This document shows, one piece after another, positions 1 through 7,005 of a stretch of DNA of 44,033 nucleotides (positions within the stretch are counted from its first letter, which is position 1; each line of letters begins with the position of its first letter). The DNA is taken from assembly GCF_020253645.1 (NCBI RefSeq), contig NZ_JADCBG010000030.1, positions 1 to 44,033 of the forward strand, read 5' to 3'. The translations under genes were made by a program, and so were the position numbers. A model generated the notes under the pieces. That model saw only the letters and a list, made by a program, of their open reading frames with translations, was not told the origin of the DNA and did not search any database. This DNA comes from Phenylobacterium sp. Lineage in GTDB: Bacteria > Pseudomonadota > Alphaproteobacteria > Caulobacterales > Caulobacteraceae.

Positions 1-2
1 CG

Positions 3-314
3 TCATTCTTGTCGCCCGATGGCGCGGACAAGCGCGAGGCCGCGTTCGCCCGCCGCCTCGACCGCCTGTCACGCCAGGTTCAGCGCCTCGAGCGCGACCT
101 CGGCATCACCGCGGAAACGCTCGCCCTGTTCGTCCGCTTTTGGCTGACCATCACGCCACCGTTGCCGAACGACGCACAGGCCTCGGCGCAGGCTAAGGGG
201 CGTGAGCGCTATGACGGATTCGTCGAGACACTGGGGCGACGCCTGCAGAAGGGGCAGAGCTTCTTGAGGGAGATTCCGGACGACATCAGCGGCGGGGACA
301 CATCAGATGGATAA
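3..314 (+). CDS. CopG-like ICE protein, C-terminal part (5' end outside window)
   Basis: The reading frame is open from the first bases of the window to a TAA at 312-314, so only the C-terminal part (about 103 residues) is visible. A TTG at 9 could be a start, but I think the gene begins upstream. The visible part is highly charged and predicted helical, with a possible coiled coil (FARRLDRLSRQVQRLERDL), followed by a tryptophan/proline stretch (FWLTITPPLP). It resembles the C-terminal part of the ribbon-helix-helix (CopG-like) proteins found between traG and trbB in Trb-type ICEs of alpha- and betaproteobacteria. The DNA-binding N-terminus cannot be seen here. In relatives trbB follows closely, whereas here a 6.7-kb segment separates the two. 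The family call rests on memory of the family and on synteny. Confidence 0.65.
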   Translation, partial: SFLSPDGADKREAAFARRLDRLSRQVQRLERDLGITAETLALFVRFWLTITPPLPNDAQASAQAKGRERYDGFVETLGRRLQKGQSFLREIPDDISGGDTSDG

Positions 315-570
315 TATAACATTTGGAATAGTTTATGCTGTTCCGCTCAGCTCCCTCACCTCGGTCATTGCTGACGATTCTTCAAACGCCCGAAATCGAC
401 ATCTTTGTCGAAGTTGAGACTCCAGCGGAGTCGGATAATTCAGCAAGTTTCTGGCCAGGCTGACCTCCTACCGATACTCGATCAGCTCTGGCTGATTTCC
501 GGCTGGCACAAGGGCTCGCCTTCGCTGGGTACTGCCCAGTGCGAAGGAAGTGCAGTCAGGCACCTACGGC
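315..570. other. Gap between copG-like gene and hamB; AT-rich start, hairpin near hamB
   Basis: No credible gene lies here; short open frames have no start signals or family resemblance. The first 40 bases after the copG-like stop are clearly AT-rich (ataatataac, then aatagttta), unlike the flanking GC-rich ICE DNA, and may mark the left junction of the inserted cargo. A small stem (ATCAGC/GCTGAT, 481-496) and the stronger hairpin at 519-547 lie near the 3' end of hamB. Confidence 0.6.
519..547 (-). terminator. Hairpin just downstream of hamB, possible transcript 3' end
   Basis: CCTTCG-CTGGG (519-529) pairs with CCCAG (535-539) and CGAAGG (542-547) around a 5-nt loop, with a 2-nt bulge. It starts 24 nt downstream of the hamB stop codon in the direction of transcription. 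No U-tract follows on the reverse strand, so it is not a classical intrinsic terminator. It may be a transcript-stabilising 3' hairpin. Confidence 0.35.
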
Positions 571-3500
571 CTACAGCGTCTCGGACGGGTCCGCTGACGG
601 GCTAGCGACCGACCCAAACGCTAGGATGGCGTCGAGATGGCGCATGACGTGCTCGAAATCGGAGCCGAGCACCGGCGGACGATCCCCGACCATTTCAGCA
701 AACGCCCGGTGCAGAAGGACCCGCGAACGCGCGTTTGGGGTTCGGTATGCAAACGCGACCTTCTCCGGTGAGTCGACACCCCGACGGATCGCGTAGGCGA
801 AGATTTCGAGCACCGCAGGATTCGCAGCGACCTTTTCCTTGGCCGTCAGCGTTTGGCGGATAACCTCAGCGGCCGCTGCAGCGACCATGTAGAGTTGTCG
901 ATTGGCGATCCGATTGATCAGGTCGCGCGTGCGCTTGCAGACACCGATCTTGGCCGCGGGAACGCCAAGTGAGGCCTCGATGCGATCGAAGGGTTCGCCT
1001 TTGAGCCACGCAGACAGCGCGGTCTTGAGTAGCGCCATTTCCGCAGCCGTGCTGTCGCCGCCGGTCTTCTTGCCGCGAGTAACAGCCTTGACCGTGTCGA
1101 CAGCTGATCCAAACAGCAAAGAGTAGCTTGTGCGATCGGCGATCATGAAATCGATTAGCCATTCCATCCAATCGCATACGGTCGAGGGTAACGAGTCGAT
1201 TTCCGCCTCAACTTTCGCCGCAATGGCCGCTAATGGCTCGACCGCAAGACCCGTGAAGGCGGCGATCTGCATCACGGGCACCGACGTATGTTCAGTGGCC
1301 GTGTCAAGCGCGGTCTTCAACGCACCTAGTTTCTCGTCGAAAGCGGCATCCTGCTTGGCTTGCCGCGCCTGGTATCCGGCAAAGGAACGGCTGATCATCT
1401 CGACCGCCATTTCGACGGCCGTGTCTTCCGCTTCGCCCGCCCGAAGTCGGCTCAGGAGGTAGCGCACACCCGCACCAGAGAGTTCGCCGGCCTGAATGCG
1501 GTCAAGCAACGGAGTCAGCGGATCGTCGATCGTCACGCATTGATCGTTCTCCGGCAGCACCGCCTTAAGCATCTTGAAGGCTTCGCTTTCGGGGGCGGAA
1601 TTGGCGTCGAATTGCACCACTGGTTCCGGAATCAGGAGCACTGTACCGTTCGCCAGATGGCCGGCGCGTCCGGCACGACCGGCTGCGTTCAATATCTCAT
1701 GGCCTTCGAGCGGTTTGCGGCCATCTTCATTGTGCCGCATCGTGCCTGCCAAGATTGCGATTTGCGCGGGAAGGTTCATGCCCTGCGCCAGCGTCGGGGT
1801 CGCGACGATGACGTTGACGCCTCCGGCCTTCTTGAAGACCGATTCGGCGAGCCGTCGCTCGAGCGGGATCATGTCTCCGTTATGTGGGATTGCAGGCGCA
1901 GTTGGGTCGAACAGCGAGCAGCATTCGGCACCGAGTTCAGCCACCGTGTCGACCCAGAGGCTATTTTCGGTTTCAGTGAGAGCGGGTGGAGACGGCAGCT
2001 TGCCACGAAGCCGCTTCGCCGTGGTCGGCGCGTGGTCGGCTTGCTGTACGAACATGATGGTCTTCAGTCCAGCAACAGCCGCGTTCTTGGCCAAAGCTGC
2101 CCCAACATCATTCGCGTTTGGGCTTGCGCCGCCCGTCCCATGCCCGAGGACGACGGGCACATCGGAAAGCCGCACGAGCCGCATGTCGGTCGGTACGGTT
2201 TTAAGCCAGGCATGGTGCAGCCCGAACAATGCATATGCGTCGACATCGAGCGGTGGTGCCTTGTAGGACGCTTTGAGCCGTTTCTTACGCCGGACGATCA
2301 TGTTTGCGGCATCGACTTGCGCCTTCGGATAGATCACCACGCCGCGTGCCTGCCGGCTCGGCTTCCAGGGATCATGAAAACCGACGCAGGGACGCCCGGT
2401 AATCGAGGCAAGCCAATCGGCCACCTCTCCGGCATTCTTCAGCATCGCAGAGAGCAACAGGAGATCGGCGTTTGGTGCGCGTTTGATAGCATGGAGCAAA
2501 CACAGCATTGCGTCCACGCTACGGGATCCGCCGCCATCGGGGCTCAACAGATGGCATTCATCGAAGACCAACAGGCCAAGATCGCTCATGTCGGTGTCGG
2601 TGAAGCTCAGCAGCGCAAGGCATCGCTCGGGAGTCATCACTTCGATCGATTCGAGCTCTGGTCCGCGGATCAGCGCGGTGAGGTCGCCATCGGCCGACAC
2701 GACGCTGTCTATCAGACTCTCTGGAAAGCTCTCGGCAAGATCATCACGAAGCTGATCGACCAGAGCCAAGGTCGGGACGAGGAAGATGACCTTCTTGCCG
2801 GCGGACAAGGTCGAGGCGATCTTCAACTCTGAAAGCGTGGTTTTGCCCGCGCCGGTGGGCAGTACCAGCACCGCTGACTTTCCAACATCCAGAAAATGCG
2901 TAGCCAGAGCGGCGCGGTGATTCGGCCAAAGCACCGGTTTGCTCGACGCGCGATGGCGAACCCACAGCTTCCAAGAATTCTCTTCCGCACCCGCGGGCGG
3001 TGGGATTCGAGTGACGCCAACGTCCTCAAGTCCGTCTGCGACGTGCATAAGCAACCGCGCCAGATGACGCGGTCCCGCATAGCTGGAGGTAATATTGAGG
3101 CCAGTGTCCGGAAGACTCAGCGGACGGGTTGCGAGTTCCACCACTCTGGCGAAGGCAAGCTGAGGGGTTTCGAACGATTGATAGGCGAGCTCGACACGAG
3201 GACGATCGAGCAAGCGTGCTACCATTTGCACCAGACCGCTCCAGCACAATCCGTACAACGCCTGCGTCGCCCGTTCATCAAACGGCGCATCGGCCCCAGG
3301 CCGCAATCCTGCCAAACGGTTGGCACGCTCGAGGATCGCTTCAAATCGTTCCAAGGCAAGGTCTTCGACGCTTTCTACCAGAGCGCCGCGATGAATATCT
3401 TCAAGACGGGGGCCTGCGAGTTCGCGAGCGGCTTCACGCGCGTCAGGGCTCTGCTCAGCGATCAGGAACAGAAGTGGTGCCGATACGCGCGGATCAATGG

Positions 3501-3828
3501 CCCGCGTGGTCAGGAGTTCATCGCGCTCCTCGAGATCCGGGCGGATACGGGCCAGAAGCTGATAAGCGGTCGCTGCGACGAAGGCGGCGGCCCGGCGTTC
3601 GTGATCTTCTGCACCGCGGTCGACAAGCGCTTCGTAGATAGTCGCGATCCGCTCGATACGCGCGAGTTGGGCGAGGTAGTCGGGCTGCTCGGCTAGCGAT
3701 GCCGCACGCAGCCTGAGGCCGGCCAGTTCGGCGTAGATACCGGTCAGTTCTTGCGGCAGCATCGACGGGTCGACGCCCTCAAGAGCCGGCGCGCTCCGGA
3801 TCAAGGCTGCGGTTTGCGCGTCAAACAT
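571..3828 (-). CDS. hamB: HamB-like SF2 helicase of a Hachiman-type defence system
   Basis: Superfamily 2 helicase of about 1085 residues. Seen: Walker A LPTGAGKT near residues 324-330, motif II DECH near 423-426, a SAM motif (LLLLSAM), motif V ATPTLAQGMNLPA near 676-688 and motif VI NAAGRAGRAGH near 714-724. These fit the Ski2/Hel308-like group. About 320 residues without a recognised motif precede the helicase core, and about 360 mostly helical residues follow it. ATG 3828 is chosen because it overlaps the hamA stop by 8 nt; an in-frame start at 3873 would lie inside hamA. Known: in Hachiman, HamB is a DNA helicase that holds the HamA nuclease inactive and releases it on damaged or phage-altered DNA. 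The role here is inferred from the hamA-hamB pairing and motifs. AbpAB, which also pairs a DUF1837 protein with a helicase, is the nearest alternative. Confidence 0.85.
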   Translation of the reverse strand: MFDAQTAALIRSAPALEGVDPSMLPQELTGIYAELAGLRLRAASLAEQPDYLAQLARIERIATIYEALVDRGAEDHERRAAAFVAATAYQLLARIRPDLEERDELLTTRAIDPRVSAPLLFLIAEQSPDAREAARELAGPRLEDIHRGALVESVEDLALERFEAILERANRLAGLRPGADAPFDERATQALYGLCWSGLVQMVARLLDRPRVELAYQSFETPQLAFARVVELATRPLSLPDTGLNITSSYAGPRHLARLLMHVADGLEDVGVTRIPPPAGAEENSWKLWVRHRASSKPVLWPNHRAALATHFLDVGKSAVLVLPTGAGKTTLSELKIASTLSAGKKVIFLVPTLALVDQLRDDLAESFPESLIDSVVSADGDLTALIRGPELESIEVMTPERCLALLSFTDTDMSDLGLLVFDECHLLSPDGGGSRSVDAMLCLLHAIKRAPNADLLLLSAMLKNAGEVADWLASITGRPCVGFHDPWKPSRQARGVVIYPKAQVDAANMIVRRKKRLKASYKAPPLDVDAYALFGLHHAWLKTVPTDMRLVRLSDVPVVLGHGTGGASPNANDVGAALAKNAAVAGLKTIMFVQQADHAPTTAKRLRGKLPSPPALTETENSLWVDTVAELGAECCSLFDPTAPAIPHNGDMIPLERRLAESVFKKAGGVNVIVATPTLAQGMNLPAQIAILAGTMRHNEDGRKPLEGHEILNAAGRAGRAGHLANGTVLLIPEPVVQFDANSAPESEAFKMLKAVLPENDQCVTIDDPLTPLLDRIQAGELSGAGVRYLLSRLRAGEAEDTAVEMAVEMISRSFAGYQARQAKQDAAFDEKLGALKTALDTATEHTSVPVMQIAAFTGLAVEPLAAIAAKVEAEIDSLPSTVCDWMEWLIDFMIADRTSYSLLFGSAVDTVKAVTRGKKTGGDSTAAEMALLKTALSAWLKGEPFDRIEASLGVPAAKIGVCKRTRDLINRIANRQLYMVAAAAAEVIRQTLTAKEKVAANPAVLEIFAYAIRRGVDSPEKVAFAYRTPNARSRVLLHRAFAEMVGDRPPVLGSDFEHVMRHLDAILAFGSVASPSADPSETL

Positions 3829-4609
3829 CGAACGTCGAAATCCGCGCCCAGACGCGATCCGCGAAATCAGCAAACCAGGCCCGAACGTCGTCTAGCGGGA
3901 GCGTGTTACCGCCGCGCTTGTCCAAAGCCACCTGAAGAGAATCATAGTCCTTGAACAACGCGACGCATTTGGCCGCTGGAAACTGCGATGGCGAAACAGT
4001 CAGCGATGCTTCAAACGCCAGCGGGCGCGTCTGAATCAGCGTGTCATATGCCGTCTTGAGCTCGTATCCATTGAAGCCGTAGCTTTCCAGCAAGGCGAGA
4101 ACGGCTTGAGCCAGCTGATTATCGCGCTTGCCAGAAATGTACTCACGAAACGACTTCAGCACCTGGCTCTGGAATTTTTGCCGAGCATGGATCGTGCATT
4201 TGTACTCGTATACGGTCGCCTTCGTCAGCGTCTTCGTCGCCGGATCGACCGTAATCTTGACGCCATCAGTGCCCTGGTTGGTCGCCTTAAGGTGCGAATT
4301 GTCGATCTTTTCATCGCCCGTCTTGCCCTTGCGGGCAGCGACCCAGCAAATGATCTCGAATAAAAGACCATCGCGATGTTCGATACCCTTTTCCGTCGTA
4401 GGATGCAGATCTTTGTCGAGCGTCTCTTTCAGCCCGGCCGTGATTTTCGGCGGCGCCAATTGCGTGCCCACAAGGATCAGCGCCGCGTGGAAAGCCTGAC
4501 CGACCAACACCAGCGCGACAAGCTGCGCGAGATCGTCAGGGGCATCGACGCTCCATTGTTCTCCCTCGCATTGGGGGAGCGCCGCCATAGGATTGAGAGT
4601 GATCGGCAC
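3821..4609 (-). CDS. hamA: HamA-like DUF1837 nuclease of a Hachiman-type defence system
   Basis: Protein of 262 residues with the DUF1837 pattern: HRDGLLFE (78-85), GTDG (113-116) and YEYK with E135 and K137. The acidic residue followed by E-x-K reads as a PD-(D/E)xK-type nuclease site, so the catalytic set looks intact. Known: HamA is the effector nuclease of Hachiman and forms a complex with the HamB helicase. Start: GTG 4609 lies 2 nt after the preceding stop, with GGGATAGG just upstream as a possible ribosome site. ATG 4588 (residue 8) is an alternative with a weaker upstream site. The stop overlaps the hamB start by 8 nt, suggesting translational coupling and fixed stoichiometry. Its base composition looks less GC-rich than the trb genes, judged by eye. 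The function is an inference from family and partner. Confidence 0.85.
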   Translation of the reverse strand: MPITLNPMAALPQCEGEQWSVDAPDDLAQLVALVLVGQAFHAALILVGTQLAPPKITAGLKETLDKDLHPTTEKGIEHRDGLLFEIICWVAARKGKTGDEKIDNSHLKATNQGTDGVKITVDPATKTLTKATVYEYKCTIHARQKFQSQVLKSFREYISGKRDNQLAQAVLALLESYGFNGYELKTAYDTLIQTRPLAFEASLTVSPSQFPAAKCVALFKDYDSLQVALDKRGGNTLPLDDVRAWFADFADRVWARISTFDV

Positions 4610-4611
4610 GC

Positions 4612-5148
4612 CTATCCCAGACCTTCAAGTAACGTTCGGTAATCTTGGATGCCATGCTCTCGCATCGCCTCAATGGCTTCGACGCGGGTCCTTCGACCCA
4701 ATTCGGTATCCGCGACGAAGCGCGTGCCCCTCAGCGCGGCGACATGAGCTGTGTCCAGCCCATGATATTCGGCGCCGGCAACGACGGTCGCGAGGTACCA
4801 ATCGAAAGGCCGTTGTGTGTGGTCCAATGAAGTGCCCAGATAGCTGCTCGTCGGAACAGTGACTCCCTCGACGGCGAAAGCGTCGTCGCGCCGGTAGCCA
4901 GATCCTACCCCCTCGTACCGGTCCAACAGCTCTCGTTCGGCCAGATCAATCTCGAAAATGACCCCGGGCACGGCGGAATTCGGCTCGGCAACCAGTGTCG
5001 CTTTGCCCGAGCCGTCTTTACTCGCCTTCGAGAACGCAAGACTCCAGGCGCGCGCAACTCCCGTCCCGACGACCTTCGCCGACGGGCAGCGGCCAAGCAG
5101 TCGTGCCGGCAACATGTTGGAGCCATACGCGAAGTAGAGAAATGTCAT
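4612..5148 (-). CDS. Gamma-glutamylcyclotransferase-fold (GGCT/AIG2-like) protein
   Basis: 178 residues. Seen: the N-terminal phosphate/ligand-loop signature YFAYGSNM (5-12), then PGVIFEI (61-67) and DRYEG (77-81), whose E79 matches the family's catalytic glutamate, followed by GYRR. The length is usual for the family. Known: these enzymes cyclise gamma-glutamyl amino acids or gamma-glutamylamines to 5-oxoproline, and many bacterial members have unknown substrates. ATG 5148 overlaps the hipA stop in an ATGA, and hamA begins 2 nt downstream, so it lies inside the toxin-antitoxin/defence operon. The frame stays open further upstream to 5409, but that part only shadows hipA. No role for such an enzyme in HipBA or Hachiman is known to me. 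Confidence 0.85.
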   Translation of the reverse strand: MTFLYFAYGSNMLPARLLGRCPSAKVVGTGVARAWSLAFSKASKDGSGKATLVAEPNSAVPGVIFEIDLAERELLDRYEGVGSGYRRDDAFAVEGVTVPTSSYLGTSLDHTQRPFDWYLATVVAGAEYHGLDTAHVAALRGTRFVADTELGRRTRVEAIEAMREHGIQDYRTLLEGLG

Positions 5149-6464
5149 TGGCCATTGCTCCCTTCGACATTCCCGCCATCGCGCAGTTGGTTGGCCGAGC
5201 GGACGGGTTCCGCCACCGTCAATGCGCAGCGCTCCGCTCGTTCGCGGACCATCGCGGCAAGGCTTTCGATGGCCGTCCGATCGAAGCCAGGGCGCACCAA
5301 CTCGGCGGCAACCTCGCCTGTTCGCGTAATCACGCCTTTGCTGATCTCCGCAACCCGTCTTCGTATCAGGGGCACGCCGAGTCCCGCGTCCGCCGCAAAT
5401 GCTGCCCATCCCTTCGCGTCCAGTTCGGCGAGCGTGGCGCGTTTCCCGATCTTCATGGCGAATTTCGGCGAGAGATCGGGATAGGCAACGGTCGCAAGCA
5501 AATCATACAGCGGGGCGAGGCGTGGGCCTTCGGCGTCGTAGAGGATCGAGAAATTCTTGCCGTGTGCGTCGGCGTTCCCGGCGATCACATTGAAGATCAC
5601 CGCATCGAGAAGCTTCAGCACGTCGACGGCGGGCCTGGCGGCGACGCGGCGGAGCAGCGCGAAGCAATCCTTAAAGGTCGGGCCGCCCTCGCTGGCGTAT
5701 TTGGTTTCCGGCGGCACGCCGAGCGCCTGGCAGAAATCCTCCTGGTGGATCCGGCGCACAATGCCATCGGCGCCGATGGCGCGGTCATAGCGATGGACCA
5801 GCAGAAACGTTCGATCCTGAACGGTGCGCGCTTCTGCCTGCGCGACATCGAGACCGATTGCGGCAGCAAGGCGCATCACGAACGCTTCGTTCTCGGTCGT
5901 GGCCGCGAAACGCGATATCGGCGGCTTGAGAATATGAGTCGTGGCCTGGCCCGGCGCAGGCAACGCCACCGCTTCATCCAGCAGAACCACCGGCACCTTC
6001 GATTGCGCGCCGGCGAGCGAGAGGCGCAATCCTTCCTCGCCCGCGAGCAGCGGGCGGACGGGCAGCGCGTCCAGCACCCGGATCAGGCCTGCATCGTCAA
6101 GCGGGGTTGGCCGTTGATCGGGGGCAAGAGTAGCCGGTACTTCGCCGGGCGGCAGAAGCTGGAGCGCGCCCGCGACATCGCCGCCGAGACGATCGAGAAG
6201 GGCGAAATCATTGGCGCGCGACACGCCGAGTGCCTGAGCCGCCGCGTCGCGCTGGCCTTCCTCCGGCAGGAGGCCACCGAAGAACGGGCGGCACTCGCGG
6301 CGAGTGAACGGTTCCGCCCGCTTTGGCAGCGAAGCGGACAAGGGCTGCGCCGCCTCATCGTCAAGCCAATCCGGCGCATAGGCGAAGCCGAGTTCACCAT
6401 GCTGGTCCTGCGTCAACTGGCCCACCAGGCGCCCGTCCCACCAGATATCGAGGGTGCGCGTCAT
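5145..6464 (-). CDS. hipA: HipA-family serine/threonine kinase toxin
   Basis: 439 residues, the length of full HipA. Seen: N-terminal HipA_N region (LDIWWDGRLVGQL), the conserved FFGGLLPEEG, the autophosphorylation/Gly-rich loop LSLAGAQSK with Ser149, ATP-contacting Lys180 (HILKP), catalytic Asp299 and Asn304 in NADAHGKNFS, and the metal-binding Asp321 in PLYDLL. All key positions correspond to those of Escherichia coli HipA, so the kinase should be active. Known: HipA phosphorylates glutamyl-tRNA synthetase, causing growth arrest and persistence; other HipA proteins have different targets. ATG 6464 is chosen because it overlaps the hipB stop (ATGA); an in-frame start at 6515 lies inside hipB. 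The stop overlaps the next gene in the same way. Confidence 0.93.
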   Translation of the reverse strand: MTRTLDIWWDGRLVGQLTQDQHGELGFAYAPDWLDDEAAQPLSASLPKRAEPFTRRECRPFFGGLLPEEGQRDAAAQALGVSRANDFALLDRLGGDVAGALQLLPPGEVPATLAPDQRPTPLDDAGLIRVLDALPVRPLLAGEEGLRLSLAGAQSKVPVVLLDEAVALPAPGQATTHILKPPISRFAATTENEAFVMRLAAAIGLDVAQAEARTVQDRTFLLVHRYDRAIGADGIVRRIHQEDFCQALGVPPETKYASEGGPTFKDCFALLRRVAARPAVDVLKLLDAVIFNVIAGNADAHGKNFSILYDAEGPRLAPLYDLLATVAYPDLSPKFAMKIGKRATLAELDAKGWAAFAADAGLGVPLIRRRVAEISKGVITRTGEVAAELVRPGFDRTAIESLAAMVRERAERCALTVAEPVRSANQLRDGGNVEGSNGQ

Positions 6465-6703
6465 CCCTTCCGCGCTCCTTTGGTGTCGGACGGCGGCGTG
6501 ATATCGAGCGAACATCCGAGCGCAGACAGGACCTGAAGCGTCTTGCCGATCTGTGCGGTCGGCTTGCCCGCTTCGAGATCGACGATGAAACGCAGGCCGA
6601 CGCCCGCTGCACCCGCAAGCTCGTCCTGCCGCAGGCCAGCGGCTTTGCGGGTGGTTCGGACGATGTCGCCTATCTCGGCGGTGGTGAGGTTGCGTCTGGC
6701 CAT
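6461..6703 (-). CDS. hipB: HipB-family antitoxin / XRE helix-turn-helix repressor
   Basis: 80 residues from ATG 6703. Seen: an XRE-type helix-turn-helix, IGDIVRTTRKAAGLRQDELA then VGLRFIVDLEAGKPTAQIGKTLQVL, ending in a short beta strand (SLDI) typical of HipB dimerisation. Known: HipB neutralises HipA and represses its own operon by binding several palindromic operators. The start is ambiguous. ATG 6730 would add nine residues and has a better ribosome site (AGGA five nt upstream), but then the first operator would lie within the coding region. Three near-palindromes upstream are the likely HipB sites. First gene of the hipB-hipA-GGCT-hamA-hamB unit. Confidence 0.9.
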   Translation of the reverse strand: MARRNLTTAEIGDIVRTTRKAAGLRQDELAGAAGVGLRFIVDLEAGKPTAQIGKTLQVLSALGCSLDITPPSDTKGARKG

Positions 6704-6707
6704 GATC

Positions 6708-6723
6708 TTTACCGAACGGGAAA
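6708..6723. promoter_or_regulatory. Putative HipB operator O1
   Basis: TTTACCG-AA-CGGGAAA: 6 of 7 arm positions are complementary. It sits four bases upstream of hipB ATG 6703, so a bound dimer could block both transcription and ribosome access. Its centre is 49 bp from the next copy. Confidence 0.6.
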
Positions 6724-6756
6724 GTATCATGGATTCCTGGAGAATGTCTATCAGAA

Positions 6757-6772
6757 TTTCCCGCTCGGGAAA
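6757..6772. promoter_or_regulatory. Putative HipB operator O2
   Basis: TTTCCCG-CT-CGGGAAA: perfect 7-bp inverted arms separated by 2 bp. It shares the 15-mer TTCCCGCTCGGGAAA with the O3 copy. The core TTCCCG/CGGGAA differs from the E. coli TATCC-N8-GGATA operator, so the binding protein is inferred from position. Confidence 0.72.
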
Positions 6773-6806
6773 GCCTGCGTCTCGGGGTAGCTCCCGGGCC
6801 TGAATT

Positions 6807-6822
6807 GTTCCCGCTCGGGAAA
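6807..6822. promoter_or_regulatory. Putative HipB operator O3
   Basis: GTTCCCG-CT-CGGGAAA: 6 of 7 arm positions pair. Its centre is 50 bp from O2 and 99 bp from O1, so the three sites are nearly in phase on the helix. A degenerate fourth version (GCCG-AT-CGGGA, about 6827-6837) may extend the array. Confidence 0.68.
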
Positions 6823-7005
6823 ACGTGCCGATCGGGAGCCTCAGACGCTGCCGTGACTCGACGCCAGTCCGCCGATCACCTGTCTTTCTTCGCCACAGTA
6901 CGATGACCCCCTGAGCGTTGTTGCAACGCCTCAATTCCTGCCTTTCTTACTCATCCCCGATCCAGGGCCGCGCATCGCGCGGGCCCGCAAGCGAACGGGG
7001 ACGAC
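6823..7005. other. Intergenic region between hipB operators and trbB
   Basis: The remaining 183 bp of the roughly 300-bp divergent hipB-trbB gap. It holds no gene. Since the cargo transcribes away from trbB, any promoter for the trb operon, if it no longer relies on read-through from upstream, should lie here. I see no convincing -35/-10 pair. AACGGGGAC just before the GTG start of trbB can serve as its ribosome site. Confidence 0.5.

Noticed and set aside
405-605. Short forward frame between the copG-like gene and hamB
   Set aside because: No ribosome site or family resemblance, and it runs into the antisense of hamB.
1360-2832. 490-codon forward frame opposite hamB
   Set aside because: Antisense shadow of a gene with clear helicase motifs; its translation is low in hydrophobic structure and has no recognisable domain.
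571-3828. Helicase considered as part of a BREX, DISARM or Zorya system
   Set aside because: The partner genes of those systems (PglZ, methyltransferase, ZorA/B) are absent, while a DUF1837 gene is directly linked, which points to Hachiman or AbpAB.
4995-6536. 513-codon forward frame opposite hipA and the GGCT gene
   Set aside because: Antisense of genes with intact catalytic motifs; a usual artefact of high-GC third positions.
293-7002. Seven-base CGGGGAC repeat at 293-299 and 6996-7002, flanking the defence cargo
   Set aside because: Too short in GC-rich DNA to call a target-site duplication; no transposase, integrase or inverted repeats accompany it.
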